64,000 bases of DNA, taken from the NCBI GenBank assembly GCA_029378245.1, contig JARKIF010000001.1:3472001-3536000 (forward strand), in the 5' to 3' direction. Numbering within the stretch: position 1 is the stretch's first letter; each line of letters begins with the position of its first letter. The position numbers were made by a program, and so were the translations under genes. Of this stretch, positions 34,715 to 46,062 are shown one piece after another. A model generated the notes under the pieces. That model saw nothing but the letters and a program-made list of their open reading frames with translations. It was not told the origin of the DNA and searched no databases. This DNA comes from Roridomyces roridus (lineage: Eukaryota > Basidiomycota > Agaricomycetes > Agaricales > Mycenaceae).

Positions 34715-35671
34715 CTACGCCAGACGGCGCGGCGGGAGCGGAGGTGCGCGTGTTGGGACAGGCCGCACCGAGCGCATCTGCACAAAGACGCGGCCGTTCT
34801 TGGCAGGAAGATCGTAGACCTCGTCACCAACATCCATCGGGACATCGAGCAGATGGAGGGGCGGCGTGCGTGGGGAGACGCTCGGTGAGCTGTCGGGAGA
34901 CGATGGCGGTGAGAGGCCAGGGAGGGAGCCAGTGGAGGACGTGGAAGCTGTGCGTTGGTGCTGCCGCCGCTGCCGAGCTGCTACCTCGCCAGCGGCACGC
35001 ATAAGCCCTTGGTGATGTGCCAGCACATCCCTCTCGCACAGACTAAGCCTCCACTCGAGCACTTCGAGCATCTCACGCTCGATACGTCCAATATCCCGTC
35101 GGCCAAAGACACCCGTACAGATGGCCCAGTGTCCGTTTTTAAGGCTCGCATCGTTGGTATATTTGGAGGCACAGACGAGAGTGCCGAGGAAGACGCGTTC
35201 GTGGGCCCAGTCCTGCCGGGCTATACAGAGTTCGAGGGCTGCACGATCGAGATACGCGAGAGTAACGAGCACGGTTGGTAGCGTTATCTCGGCACGGGAG
35301 AGGACTGTGGACACCCAGGAGCTGAATCTGCTGCGACATAGCGTGGACCATGTGAAAGATTTGACACCCCCACTAGCAAGGGCGTTGTTGACTGCTTCGG
35401 AGACGCGATCTACGACGTATTCTGCACGGAGATGAGAAGGGATTAGGATGAGAGACGACTGGGACGCACCAATCACCGGTGGTGAAAGACTGATATCGAG
35501 CAGCTGTAGAAGCTCGGAAGAGTGCGTCAATGGGTCCACGAGCGAAGCAGCGTGGACGGTGGATGGGCTATTGGACTTGCTGCTGGACGGGCTGCTGCTG
35601 CTGGCACAGCTTGGACTCCAGAGGTCTACCGCGGGCGATGACGAGCCAGAGGCACGGCAGAACGAGAACAT
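34715..35671 (-). CDS. C4: PCL-type cyclin
   Basis: Exons 35671-35470 and 35421-34715 (302 residues). I chose MFSFCRASG as the start because it follows a TATA box by 35 bp and matches the leader length of C3 and C5. An in-frame upstream ATG (35746) lies beyond the TATA box. The leader contains VHAASLVDPLTHSSELLQLL. The cyclin box runs from EYVVDRVSEAVNNAL through VLVTLAYLDRAALEL, FLGTLVCASKYTNDASLKN and DIGRIEREMLEVLEWRLSL. The C-terminus is Ser/Pro-rich, then basic and proline-rich. Likely a Pho85-type CDK partner. It is the most divergent of the five in the box. Confidence 0.88.
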   Translation of the reverse strand: MFSFCRASGSSSPAVDLWSPSCASSSSPSSSKSNSPSTVHAASLVDPLTHSSELLQLLDISLSPPVIGASQSSLILIPSHLRAEYVVDRVSEAVNNALASGGVKSFTWSTLCRSRFSSWVSTVLSRAEITLPTVLVTLAYLDRAALELCIARQDWAHERVFLGTLVCASKYTNDASLKNGHWAICTGVFGRRDIGRIEREMLEVLEWRLSLCERDVLAHHQGLMRAAGEVAARQRRQHQRTASTSSTGSLPGLSPPSSPDSSPSVSPRTPPLHLLDVPMDVGDEVYDLPAKNGRVFVQMRSVRPVPTRAPPLPPRRLA

Positions 35672-35705
35672 GGGGAGAGTATGGGCTGCGGGGACTCCAT
35701 GGCGG

Positions 35706-35713
35706 ATTATATA
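35706..35713 (-). promoter_or_regulatory. TATA box of cyclin C4
   Basis: TATATAAT on the minus strand, about 35-42 bp upstream of the chosen start. It also argues against the longer N-terminal extension, since that would place the TATA box inside the coding region. Confidence 0.55.
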
Positions 35714-37727
35714 CGTGTCGGTCCGAAAGCAAAAAGAGAAAAACAAATCGGGAGTCGAGGCGTAGCAACCAAGGAAGAGCGGGCCGAATCAGTTTGGCAG
35801 CTGACAGCTGGGCTCACTTTCTCCGCACTACCACCGCCACCGCGACGGGGCACCACTTCCCGAGTGTGCACCCGCCCAGCCAGCACTTTTGCCTTCGGAG
35901 AAACTAGCCGGGTACTCGCAGGGCCCGGAATGTACCCTCTCTTCTGGTGCTGCTACGTGTAAAGTGATATTCACCTCACTATAATCTCCATGGCCAGCAA
36001 GCTCGAATGAATGCTCTTCACGAATAGATAAACACCGTCGGTGCTTGTAATCTCGCTCGTCGTTAGGCAACCCGACGTTTGTCCGTTTGGCGTTTACAGC
36101 CTCTCCCTCCGCACACCACTTGGTTGCAAGAATGTACCGCTTTTGGAATCCTAGGCGTTTCAAGGTTGTCTGTCTCCGAGCCAGCGCTGGACTCGTATCA
36201 CTCTCGGCTGCTGGCAATCTCGTCCTTTCTCCCGCTGGCATTGCGACGGCCAAGACGCTTACTTATTGCCAATCCACATCACCGCGATAGACCGAATCCG
36301 ACAAGCTCCTCTGACTTCATTCGTTGCCGCATTTTACGCAATCAACCAACCAGCCTGTCTCTCCGCCGATCCTTGCACCGCGATAGACCGACAAGCTCTT
36401 CAATTCGTTGCCACATTTTACGCAATCAACCAACCAGCCTATACCCCTCCTTGACCCCTCCGCCGATCCTTGCGCCCAAATATTTCGGATGTCTACCCGC
36501 GTCAGGTTGGCGACCACTAATACGGCAACCAGGAGTCTATGTTTGCAACTTTTGGCGGGAGGCCCACCGGCACATCCGTGACTCTCTCACACTTGCAAGG
36601 CATGAATCTGACTCTTACTTGCTGGTTGGCAGGCTAGTACTTTACGACCGACGTCCCCTCGATTTTCCACCTTCGGACATTGTGGTTCCGTTTCCAGAAT
36701 TTACTTCCGTCTCTTGGCTCGAGTTTGAACCGGTTCGCCTTCGTGTTTGGTAGCGCGGATACTTCCGTGGGTTGGATCTGCAACACACGACGACTTGCTG
36801 TATTTTCACGTCAGCCACTCTAGATCTGTGCATCGGGATGCAGATCCATCCAATGCTATCCGAGCATGTGCGAAAGCTCGGCGGCACCATCAATGGACGA
36901 GCAAAAGGGTTGCTGACTAGGTAGACTCTAGCCTAGTAAATAGCCAATGCTTCTCGGCAGATTCAACCTCCTCCTCCTCGTGCTCTTCGACTTTTTCAAC
37001 TCTCAGAAACAAGCTCGGTATCAGCACTCTTACTTGGTGATCCAAGCTAGTACTTTTCACGACCACTGCAAGACCCACTTTCCTCTGAGCCCTTGATTTC
37101 GAGAACACCTTCGGTTGCGTTCACCAGCTAAGATTTCACTTCCGTCTCTTGGCTCAAGTTTGAACCGGCTCACCTTTGGTTCCAGGCCCAGCCGTTCGTG
37201 TGGATACTTCCATGGCTTGGATGTGTAACACGCGACGACTCTCGCTGATGCTAGTTTTCCACGTGCGCGATGTAATTTTTTGTAGGTCTATCGAATGCTT
37301 TCGAGTCTCGACCATGCGTTTTTTGCGACCCATCTCATCTCTCATACGTATTCCAAAATTGTGTTCCCGCATGCGTATAATTATTTGTTGAAAGTCAAGG
37401 CTCGGCGGCGCAACCACCGGAGGTGCAGGAAAAGTAGCCACCAACTGGTCGCATTGCGGCTAGGTAGAGAACTCGTCGCTTTGTCAAAATTCGAGTCGTT
37501 CGCCCACCAGAGCGCAGTATGTATTTCGAAGGCTTTGTAAACATAGAGGTTCAAGGCTGTGACCGACTCGGATGTGATTCGGGACCAAGAAAGCGCTATG
37601 TATGTAAAAGGATTAAACAAGTGAAGAGGTGCCAGTGGAGGTTCTTCGTATTACGCCGCAGTACATTTCCGATATGTACCGCAGCCAACCTCGACTGCGA
37701 ACAACCTCCCCTCTATTATGAGGTGAC
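35714..37727. other. C4-A3 intergenic region
   Basis: About 2 kb without a supported gene. It contains the dispersed repeat at 36330-36770, a second partial copy of its end at about 37080-37200, and a duplicated ATTTTACGCAATCAACCAAC string (about 36331 and 36415). Confidence 0.55.
36330..36770 (+). repeat. Dispersed ~400-bp repeat, copy 2
   Basis: Carries TTTACGCAATCAACCAACC, CGGATGTCTACC and TTCCGTCTCTTGGCTCGAG, matching copies 3 and 4. The copy is more diverged. Part of its right end is repeated again at about 37080-37200 (TTCCGTCTCTTGGCTCAAG). Confidence 0.5.
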
Positions 37728-40108
37728 CTAGGCAACTTTCCGCGGTTGTTTCTCGATCTTCAAGCGTGTACTCCAGTACCTTCCCTTCTCATTCAACACC
37801 TTGATGTTCTTCAGGAGCAAAGACTCTGCCAACAGCACAGCGTTGCTCTTGGAAATTCCCCGTCTAGTAAAGCCAGTGGTAAGCCTGGATGATCCGGAAA
37901 CATGGAGTCAAATGCAGGACAACACTGCACTTACTCGGTCGTAGGCCATGTGAGGTACTGGAGTTCAATTTCGCGCAGGTTTGGATACATATGGAACGTG
38001 GCTTCCACTTCTTCTGGATCGTCGTTCCTGAGAGAGGGAAGACCGTTGGTTGATTCATCGAGGAGAGGCACTGAGCGAATATACGTACTTGGGCAGATTG
38101 GGGGAGGAGATTTTGACCCGTGCATAATGAGGGCTATGAGGGGCGAGCGGCTTCAAATCGTCTCGCTAGAGTATAGTTGAAAGGACGGATAAACGTATAA
38201 GAGAAACCACGCACATCAAGCAGCTTTATATTCGTAAGGTTTGGACAGAAGTCGAAGACTTGGAAGCCATGGAGACGGCCCAGAGTGAGATGATGCAGTT
38301 TTTCTCCGTGCACCTGTACCAAATACTCGAATGTTTGTATACGGCTATAAACCGGCGTTAAAACAAGAGTGCGAAGACTGTCCAGTCTGACAATCAAGGT
38401 GAGCAAATCAAATATCTTGTAAAACGGTTGCAGTACATACCTTGTATTGGCAAAGAACTCGACAACGCTGGTTTCGCGGATGCGGAGTTCTTGCACAGTG
38501 TTGAGCACATTCGAAGGTGGCTTTCCTCGAAGATCCTCCCCTCTCAGCCCGAACCCACCGATGTCCAAGACACGCAGGAGTGTGAAGCGCTCCAAGGATG
38601 ACAGTGGTACTTCTGTGTCGGGCAGAGACACTGAGAGCTCCTGCATGGAGTGCCCCGCGACCTTTCCCAACTCGTCGAACAACTCGATCGTGATATCGAT
38701 AGAATCATACGCGCACGCGTGTTGGAGTCGATCCCCAGCCGGAGCAAGAACCTCTAAGGAAGGAGCGTGACGAAAAACCACAAGAATCGCCTGTTTGTAG
38801 ATGGAAGATGTTGTCGGTATACCGGCGGTGAAGATGCGGCGGATGCAGGAACCAAGGTGCGGTGCTTTTTCCAGCAGTTGGGCCAGACCGGTGATATCCA
38901 TGTGATACGATAAGTGGAGAGATTCGAAGAGGTATGGAAGTGCGAGACGCTGAACGGGATGAGTGACTGTAGCAAACGAAAGACATCGGACGTACGTGAA
39001 AATATTTCGAAACACAAAGTATTGGAATCCGGGATGGATACAAGTCCGAGGGCCGACGCGAGAATTTAAAAGTGGGGGATCTCATCTCCTCCGTGTACAT
39101 GACGAAGAAGAGTACTCGTTTCCAGACAGTTTCCCGAGTCTCTTCGGACGCGAATTGCATCGGAACGAAGAAAGGGTTTAAGGATGGCGCGATGTCAGGT
39201 TCGACGTGAGTTTGCTTGTAGATGCGCCTAGACAACGAAATGTGACTAGGTTGCAATGAAACGGAAAAAAGAAAACCAACTTGTACTTGGCCAACTTCTT
39301 TAGCTGAGGATCCGATTCGATCTTTGACACCAGCTTCTCGTCCAACGGACGCTGGAATTCCAACACCTTCAGCGACGGTATAGTGTAGAACGTAGTAATC
39401 CATTGTGGAATATCGCTGAAGGATGAATTGAAGGTCACAGTGTGCACCTGCGTTTGAGCGAGTAGCTGGCTGAACTCCGTGGCCTTTGTCAGCCACGGCG
39501 ACAAGTCAAAATACAGCCCTACGTCTGGGTAACCAAAGATACGCTGGACAGATTGAATGAGGTCGAGATGAAAAGGACAATAAACACGCACCAGGTTACT
39601 CCAAGAACGAATGCAATCGAAGAGGGTCGAAGTTCTTCAGTGCGTCCAATTGCTTGTTTTCCAGCGGTTTAAAAACATGCGGGTCGACGAGGATGATTCG
39701 GTGGGGATTGACGAGATGGAGACCTTTGCATAGGCCTCCCGTGCCGTCGGAAGAGTATATCGAGAGGGATATGAAAAGGTCCCTGATGTGGGGTGCAGAT
39801 TTGAGAATGGTGAGCATGGCAGCTCCAAATCCTCCCTCCACCCGCAGCTTCTTGATGAAGCGACCAAACTCTGGGCTGGCTTTTAGCACCTGCTGGAGAG
39901 CATTCGCCTGCGCCTTGGATCGGAAGACGACGACACTGTATAGCAGGGGAGTGGCGACACGAAGCCAGTCTTTGCAGACCAACAGATAATCCGACGTGGA
40001 TGGCGTGTAGTTGGAGAAGGGAGAGACATCGGAAGTGTCCGAAAAGAGTTCTTCGGAGACTTTTAGTGCAGGAGATAGAATCTCGGAGATGATTTCGTCG
40101 GGCAACAT
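37728..40108 (-). pseudogene. A3: type-A F-box gene with frameshift in exon 1
   Basis: The start at 40108 and the eight-exon plan match A2. After the ENKQLDALK codons the copy reads AAGAACTTCGACCCTC where A1 has AAGAAGACCCTC. This is a net 4-bp insertion that shifts the frame and ends the protein after about 170 correct residues. Later exons are well kept: QRIFGYPDVGLYFDLSPW, NPFFVPMQFASEETRE, RLALPYLFESLHLS, and EEVEATFHMYPNL in the penultimate exon. The final exon ends KVA then TAG at 37728. It shares an 87-bp divergent promoter interval with gene D. A truncated F-box-only product is possible. Confidence 0.75.
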
Positions 40109-40195
40109 GGTGGTTCGGGAAGGCCACAATTTATTTGGTCAATACAAACACTCAGTGATGGCCCGACCCCGTGATCGTTTCCTCCCACTGCCTCC
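40109..40195. promoter_or_regulatory. Short divergent promoter between A3 and D
   Basis: Only 87 bp separate the two start codons on opposite strands. The A3-proximal half resembles the upstream region of A1 (GATCACGGG, GTGTTTG, TTGACCAAA), so D has its start placed directly against an existing A-type promoter. No TATA box was recognised. Confidence 0.5.
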
Positions 40196-41371
40196 ATGTC
40201 CTCGGCAGTTGGCCACATCCCAGAGCTCTATGGCCAGATTCTCCATTTTCTGGAGAATTCTGACCTACACTCCACATCGCTCGTGTCTTGGTCCTTCGCC
40301 GCACCGGGCCGAGCTCTGCTATTCCGTGAGATCGTCCTTCGTAGCGGGGCTTCGACAAGGAGACTGGCTCGAGTCCTGGAGTCTTCATCCCATTTGATTC
40401 AACTCATCCGACTCCTCCGCGTTCCCATTCACTCTGCCGTCCTTATCGCGCTGTCCAACGTGCGTTTCGTGGCGTTGCAGGGAATCCATTTCACAGAATT
40501 AGAGGATACATGTCCGATTTCACTGGCGCAGCAGCTCATCTGTGGACTTCCAGACCTCCGCAAGGTCACCTTGTCCAACGGCGTGCGCGACCTGATGGAC
40601 TTCCACGACTTTTTCCACAATCTACCGACCACCGTAACCGCCTTGGGATTTAACCGAATGTTCCTCACGGGGCCAGCTTCCTTGTATCCTGGCAGGGCCC
40701 AAAGAAATATCAGGCTGCCGCTCAAGTCGTTGGAATTCTCGCACACGACGTATCCTGCTCAATGGTTTCTTGACCCGTCATCTCCATTCGACATTTCCCG
40801 ACTATCAGCCTTGCATACCAAGGGGCGATGGAGCCATGCTCTCGCCCGCATCATACAAATCTCTCGATCCTCCATCGTGAGCCTCACTCTACCCGGAGCT
40901 GTGCCTTCCCTTCCAAATCCACATCCCTTTCTGACTTCCCTTCTAGACGTTCTTTCGGACGTTCTCCCCGAATACAGACACCTGATTTCTCTCGGAGTCT
41001 CCTTACACTACATGCCCGACGCTCTCTCGTACGTCGAGCCCGCGATGGCGAACCTAGCCCCGGATAACACCATCCAAACCATCACTCTCCGAGTCTTCAT
41101 CACACACGGACGTGTACGAAACACGTCCCACCTCTTCCCACTGATTGATGCAGCCATATGCGGGGCTCACTTACCATTTCTTCGCCATGTAGACATCGTC
41201 TTCGAACACGAGTCGGATTTCAATTGGGATCGGCAGAAGGAGCGAGAGTGCTTCCCGATGCTGACTGCAAAAGAATTGTTGACTGTCATGGTTCAGGACC
41301 GTTACGACCGTATGCTCGCTTTCTTCGCTTGCGGAAAGAACATTCCACCTCAAATACCCACAGAATATTAA
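40196..41371 (+). CDS. D: F-box/leucine-rich-type protein, single exon
   Basis: 391 residues with no introns. The N-terminus has an F-box-like pattern (HIPELYGQILHFLENSDLHS, WSFAAPGRALLFREIVL, residues 7-50). Leucine-rich segments follow with regularly spaced hydrophobics (LIRLLRVPI, LPDLRKVTL, LKSLEFSHT, SIVSLTLPGA, LPFLRHVDIVFEH). This is a basidiomycete-type F-box family distinct from A, B and E. It is the only plus-strand gene within the minus-strand array and interrupts the B-repeat-A unit, which suggests later insertion. Expected role: SCF substrate adaptor. No lesion seen. Confidence 0.8.
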   Translation: MSSAVGHIPELYGQILHFLENSDLHSTSLVSWSFAAPGRALLFREIVLRSGASTRRLARVLESSSHLIQLIRLLRVPIHSAVLIALSNVRFVALQGIHFTELEDTCPISLAQQLICGLPDLRKVTLSNGVRDLMDFHDFFHNLPTTVTALGFNRMFLTGPASLYPGRAQRNIRLPLKSLEFSHTTYPAQWFLDPSSPFDISRLSALHTKGRWSHALARIIQISRSSIVSLTLPGAVPSLPNPHPFLTSLLDVLSDVLPEYRHLISLGVSLHYMPDALSYVEPAMANLAPDNTIQTITLRVFITHGRVRNTSHLFPLIDAAICGAHLPFLRHVDIVFEHESDFNWDRQKERECFPMLTAKELLTVMVQDRYDRMLAFFACGKNIPPQIPTEY

Positions 41372-42069
41372 CCGCCGCTATCTTGGATGCTCTTTCAGAG
41401 CGGATTCTCCGAGGTCTCCAAGAGCGAGCCTCAGCGAATCGAGTCAGAACCGACTCGGCCAAGGAGACGGGGATTGGGTCCTAGTTGATTTGACTTCCCC
41501 GTGCTCATCGGAAAATATATACATATTCCCTTACAATACACCGTCCAATTATGTACCGACGACAAGAGTTCTCACTGTGGCCGCCGAGTACGAACTGTGC
41601 AGCACTGGTCGTTATGCCAAATTTTACGCAATCACCCTCCACCGATCTTTGCCTCCCCACACCGGATGTCTACCACATTTCCCTGAGTCTGAGGTTTGCG
41701 ACAACTATTGCGGCAACCACGAATATCTCTCTCAGTCTTCTTGGTTTGGGCAGTGAGCCCACCGGTGCATCCGCGAGTTTGTCTCATAAAGGCATAAATC
41801 TTGCGCAAAGTACCTTGGCGACCAATGTCTCCCTCGATTTCGAGTCCACATTCGGTTCCGTTCACCAACAAAGATCATGGTGCGAATCCGTCTCTTGGTT
41901 GAAGTTGACACTGGGTCGCCTGGACACATGGTGCGAAGTTGAAAGAGCACGAGTGTACATTAGAATATTGCAAGGCTCGGCGGCACAACCACCGGACGAG
42001 CCGAAAGGTTACTGACTAGGTGCAGCGCATGTCACCATTTCAAGGGCTCGTTCGCTGAATCGGAGCAGA
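41372..42069. other. D-B2 convergent intergenic
   Basis: About 700 bp holding the dispersed repeat copy 3 and the 3' ends of D and B2. The stretch near 41490-41580 (GACTTCCCCGTGCTCATCGG, CCTTACAATACACC) is the empty-site relative of the flanks of the element at 46473-48041. Confidence 0.55.
41620..42000 (+). repeat. Dispersed ~400-bp repeat, copy 3
   Basis: Shares TTTACGCAATCA, CCGGATGTCTACCA, GTGAGCCCACCGG, TTCACCAACAAAGATCATGG and AGTTGACACTGGGTCGCCTG with the other copies. It ends with GGCACAACCACCGGACGAGC shortly before the 3' end of B2. B3 shows the same arrangement. Confidence 0.6.
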
Positions 42070-43245
42070 TCAATTCGAATCATCGCCCGACCCATCCTCC
42101 TCGTCGCCCTCGTCGCCCTCCTCCACTTCTTCAACGACAAACTGGGTATTAGGAAACGCCTTTTCGTACACCCCTCTCGAAGTACTCGCAGCGAGAATCT
42201 GAACCCACGACAAAGACCCCGTGGGCCGCAATGAGGCTATGGCAGCCACAGGATCTACGCCGAGGAAACATTCGTAGGTGCTGAGAAAAAGCAGCGCCGG
42301 GAGACTCAGCTCATCGAGGAGCGCCGGGATGCCTGTGATTTCTTCTGCCCCATCGCTAGAGGTTTTCAAAATCAATGTGTGGAGGGATGGAAGAGGCGGT
42401 ATGGGTGCCATGGGGAGGTTAGACTCGGACTCGTACACGTTGTAGACGATAATGGTGAGGGTTTCAAGCGCAGCGGCGTTGCGCATAATTTCGGCGGCCT
42501 CGTGGACGTAGAGGCTGGCCGTGACTGAGGTGATTTGCGACCAGGGAAGGGTGATGTAGAAAGGATTGAAGAACGTGAACAGGATGAGACTCTCCATACG
42601 TGGTGCATCCGTGAACAAATCGAGTCGTGGTTCCGAGGAAGTTGGGTCTATCAACTCGTCATTGGGGCCCATGGTCAAGCTGCGTAGAAGGGGCATTGGC
42701 CCTTTGATGCTACGGAGATTGTCGAGGGGAAGGCAGATCTCCAGAGCCTCCCAACGCGACGTATGCCGCGAAATCGCATCTACGAATGGCTGAAGGGAAG
42801 AAGATGGCACTCGTGTATCAAGACATGAAAGACCGATAGACAGAGGACAGTCGCCGGATCGCTGTAACCAGCGGTTCAATGATCGGTGCTGGTCGGCCCG
42901 CAGCCGCGGGCCAGTGTGAGGCTTGATATCCAATCGCATCGTTCTCCAAAGTTCAGGCGTCCCGAGCGCCACGTCGCGCCACTGGCGACAGATTCGCAGC
43001 AGGAACGACGGCGAGTTCGGTCCTTTGAACTCGGGCCGTTGCGCCCACGGGAGGTATCGAATGAATATCTCGGACGTTATTTCGGTGGGTAACGTCAGGA
43101 CAGGATATTTGTAGTCGCCCAGCGTCCGCTGGAGCTGGTCGCGCTCGAGGCAGAGTGCATGCATGCCAGACAGCTTTAAGCGCTCCATTTCCTTGTCCAC
43201 TTGAGCAACTCGGGCCCGCGCAACTGCTAGGGACTCGGAGGCCAT
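42070..43245 (-). CDS. B2: coiled-coil/F-box protein, single exon
   Basis: 391 residues, paralogue of B1 and B3 along its whole length. Coiled coil (ARVAQVDKEMERLKLS, LERDQLQRTLGDY), F-box core (LPTEITSEIFIRYLP, LLRICRQWRDVALGTPELW, residues about 50-108), leucine-rich middle (LEICLPLDNLRSIKGPMPLL, ESLILFTFFNPFYITL). The acidic C-terminus contains EEVEEGDEGDEEDGSGDD. It has a few extra residues relative to B1 in the loop after the F-box (HTGPRLRADQH). Probable SCF adaptor, no disruption found. Confidence 0.88.
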   Translation of the reverse strand: MASESLAVARARVAQVDKEMERLKLSGMHALCLERDQLQRTLGDYKYPVLTLPTEITSEIFIRYLPWAQRPEFKGPNSPSFLLRICRQWRDVALGTPELWRTMRLDIKPHTGPRLRADQHRSLNRWLQRSGDCPLSIGLSCLDTRVPSSSLQPFVDAISRHTSRWEALEICLPLDNLRSIKGPMPLLRSLTMGPNDELIDPTSSEPRLDLFTDAPRMESLILFTFFNPFYITLPWSQITSVTASLYVHEAAEIMRNAAALETLTIIVYNVYESESNLPMAPIPPLPSLHTLILKTSSDGAEEITGIPALLDELSLPALLFLSTYECFLGVDPVAAIASLRPTGSLSWVQILAASTSRGVYEKAFPNTQFVVEEVEEGDEGDEEDGSGDDSN

Positions 43246-43753
43246 CTAGTGGGTGATTTCGTTGCGAGTCGACTCGAGGAAGCACCGGATATTGAAAGAT
43301 GGGTGTGGTTATGGAGACAGGCGGAAGCTGTGTTTTCGATCGCCGACGCGGACGCGTCGGGCCGAACTTGGCAATCTCAAGTCAAGTATCATACTTTGAG
43401 TGACTGGAGAAATCGATATGAGCAAGATATAAGTATAAGTAACTGGACGTATGCGATTCTAAGGTGGGTTGAATCGGAGAGGTCCTCCTTGGGATCGCGA
43501 TCATCGCCGCAGGTTTTTGCAATTCCGAGTTCTTAGAACCTTTCGACCCTTGAAAGTTGAAAGTACGCGCCGCTGCGATGAGGGGCCCACAAAAAATAAT
43601 TTTCAGTAAAAGAAAGCGACTCGGACTCGACAACTGGCAGTTCAGATACTAATGTACGTTGAGTCTTGACACAAGCACCCTCGCACCGATTCGAGCTCTC
43701 AATTTCCTTTCGGTACCATAGCCAACCTCTCTTGACTGCGAGCATCTTCCCCT
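43246..43753. repeat. Conserved A-B intergenic block, second copy
   Basis: Equivalent of 12916-13367 in opposite orientation. Shared landmarks are TGACACAAGCACCCTCGCAC (43668-43687), CTGGCAGTT and the AATAATTTTCAGTAAAAGAAAG stretch. It is likely the B2 promoter region plus the 3' flank of A4. Confidence 0.5.
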
Positions 43754-46062
43754 CTAAGAAACCTTTCGTGATTGTTTACCGGTCTTCAAGCGTGGAGTCC
43801 ACTGCCTTCCCTCCGAATCCAACACCTTGATATTCTTCAGGAGTAAGGACTCTGCCAACGGAACAGCGCTGCTCTTGGAAATTTCGTGTCTACACGAGAC
43901 ACGAATGATGAGCCTGGAAAGATGAACGGAAAGCAGACCTACTCGGTCGTAGGCCATTTGAGGTAGCGGAACTCAATTTCGCGCAGGTTTGGATACATAT
44001 CGAGCATGGCTTCCACTTCTTCTGGATCGGCATTTCTTGAACAGGAACATGTTGTCAAGGAGAGGAGTGAGCAACTCTCAGGAAACGTACTTGGGCAGAC
44101 CGGCAGATGAAATCTTGACTAGTGCCCGATGCTGGTTATCGGGGATGAGCTTTTCTAAATCCTCTCGCTGGGTTTACATAAATTGCAACGACGAAAGGAG
44201 ATTGAAGGAACCACATACGTCAAGAAGTTTTATGTCGGTGAGATTTGGACAGAACTCGAGGACTCGGAAACCATGGAGCGAGCCCAGGGTGAGATGATGC
44301 AGCTTTTCTCCGTGCATCTTGATCAAATCCTCGACTGCTGGCATAGGCTTAGGAGTCCACGGTAAAACAAGAGTGCGAAGACTGCCCAGTCTGCCGATCA
44401 AGTTGAGCCAACCAAGTATGTTGTAAAACAGTGTTAGTACATACCTTATATTGGCGAGGAGCTCGACAACGCTTCTCTCGCGGATGCGGAGTTCTTGGAC
44501 AGTCATGAGCACATTCGAAGGTGGCTTTCCTCGATGATCCTCTCCACTCAGCCGGTAGCCCCCGAGGTCCAAGGCACGGAGGCTTGTGAAGCGCTGCAAG
44601 GAAGACAGTGATACTTCTGCGTTAGACAGAAACACTCTGAGTTCCTGGAGGGAATCCCCGGCGATCTTTCCTAACTCTTCGAACGCGCTCATTGTGATGT
44701 GAAACGGTACCTCAGCAATAGGGGCAAGAACCTCTAGCCGAGGTGTGTGACGAAACACCTCAAGAATTGCCTGTCTGTGGATAGAATATGCCGTAGGTAC
44801 AGCAGCAGTGAAAATGCGTCGGATGGAGGAACCAAGGTGCGGTGCTTTTTCCAGCAGTTGTGCCAGACCGGGGACATTAAACGATAAGCGGACAGATTCG
44901 AGGAGGTACGGAAGTGCGAGACGCTGAACGGGATGAGCGACTGCAGCAAAAGAAAGACATCTGACGTACGTGAAAATATTTGGAAACACAAAGTATTGGA
45001 ATCCGGGATGGATACAAGTCCGAGGGGTGACACGAGAAAGTGGGAGATCTCATCTCCTCCGTATACATGGCAAAGAAAAGTACGCGTCTCCAAATGGTTT
45101 CCCGAGTCTCTTCGGACGCGAACTGCATCGGGACGAAGAAAGGGTTCAAGGATGGTGCAATGTCAGGTTCGATATGAGTCGGCTTGTGGATGCGCCTGGA
45201 CAACGTGAACAAGTGCAAATGAAATAAAAGAAGAAAACCCACGTGTACTTGGCCAACTTCCTCAGACGTGGATCCGATTCAATCTTTGAAATGAGGTGCT
45301 CGTCCAATGGACGCTGGAATTGCAGCACCTCCAGTGAGGGAATCGTGTAGAGGGTAGCTATCCAGTGCGGGATACTGTCGAGGGAATCGAAGGTCACAGT
45401 GTGCACCTGCGTTTGAGCGAGTAGTTGGCTTAGCTCCGTGGCTTTCACCGCCCACGGCGACAATTGAGAGTACCGGCCGGCATGTGGGTAACCAAAGATA
45501 CGCTGGTCCGATTGAAGAGGTCGATTTGGAAAGGGGAGCAAACACGCACCAGGTTGCTCCAGGAGCGAATGCAAGTAAAGAGAGCCTTCTTCAGCGCGTC
45601 CAATTGCTTGTTTTTGAGCGGTTTGAGAACATTCGGGTCGACGAGGATGATTCGATGGGGATTGATGAGGGGGAGACCTTTGCATAGCCCTCCCGTGTTG
45701 TCGGAAGAGTATATCGAAAGGGTTATGAAAAGGTCCGTGATATTGGGTGAAGACTTGAGAATGGTGTGCATGGCCGTTCCAAATCCTCCCTCCACGCGCA
45801 GCATCTTGATGAAGCGGCCAAACTCTGGATTGGTTTTGAGCACCTGCTGGAGAGCGTTCGCCTGCGCCTTTGATCGGATAACAACGACATTGTACAGGAG
45901 GGGAGTGGCGACACGAAGCCAGTCTTTGCAGACCAACAGATAATCCGACGTGGATGGCTTGTAGTTGGAGAAGGGAGAGACATCGGAGGTGTCGGAAAAG
46001 AGTTCTTCAGACACTTTGAGTGCAGGAGACAAAATCTCAGAGATGATTTCGTCGGGCAACAT
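43754..46062 (-). CDS. A4: type-A F-box protein, apparently intact
   Basis: Start MLPDEIISEILSPALKV at 46062. Exon 1 is open to RSWSNL, and later blocks are in consistent phase: QRIFGYPHAGRYSQLSPW, RIHKPTHIEPDIAPSLNPFF, RLALPYLLESVRLS, DLEKLIPDN, DPEEVEAMLDMYPNL, ending KQSRKVS and TAG at 43754. One difference from A2 is the fourth intron. Its acceptor CAG is replaced (TTTTACAACATACTTGG), but the 33-nt stretch is in frame and stop-free (YVLTLFYNILGWL), so it can be retained as coding. Closest in exon 1 to A2 (YKPSTSDYLL, NVVVIRSKAQ, INPHRII). Probable SCF adaptor. Confidence 0.8.

Noticed and set aside
35672..35746. 25-residue N-terminal extension of cyclin C4
   Set aside because: It contains the TATA box and has no equivalent in C2, C3 or C5.
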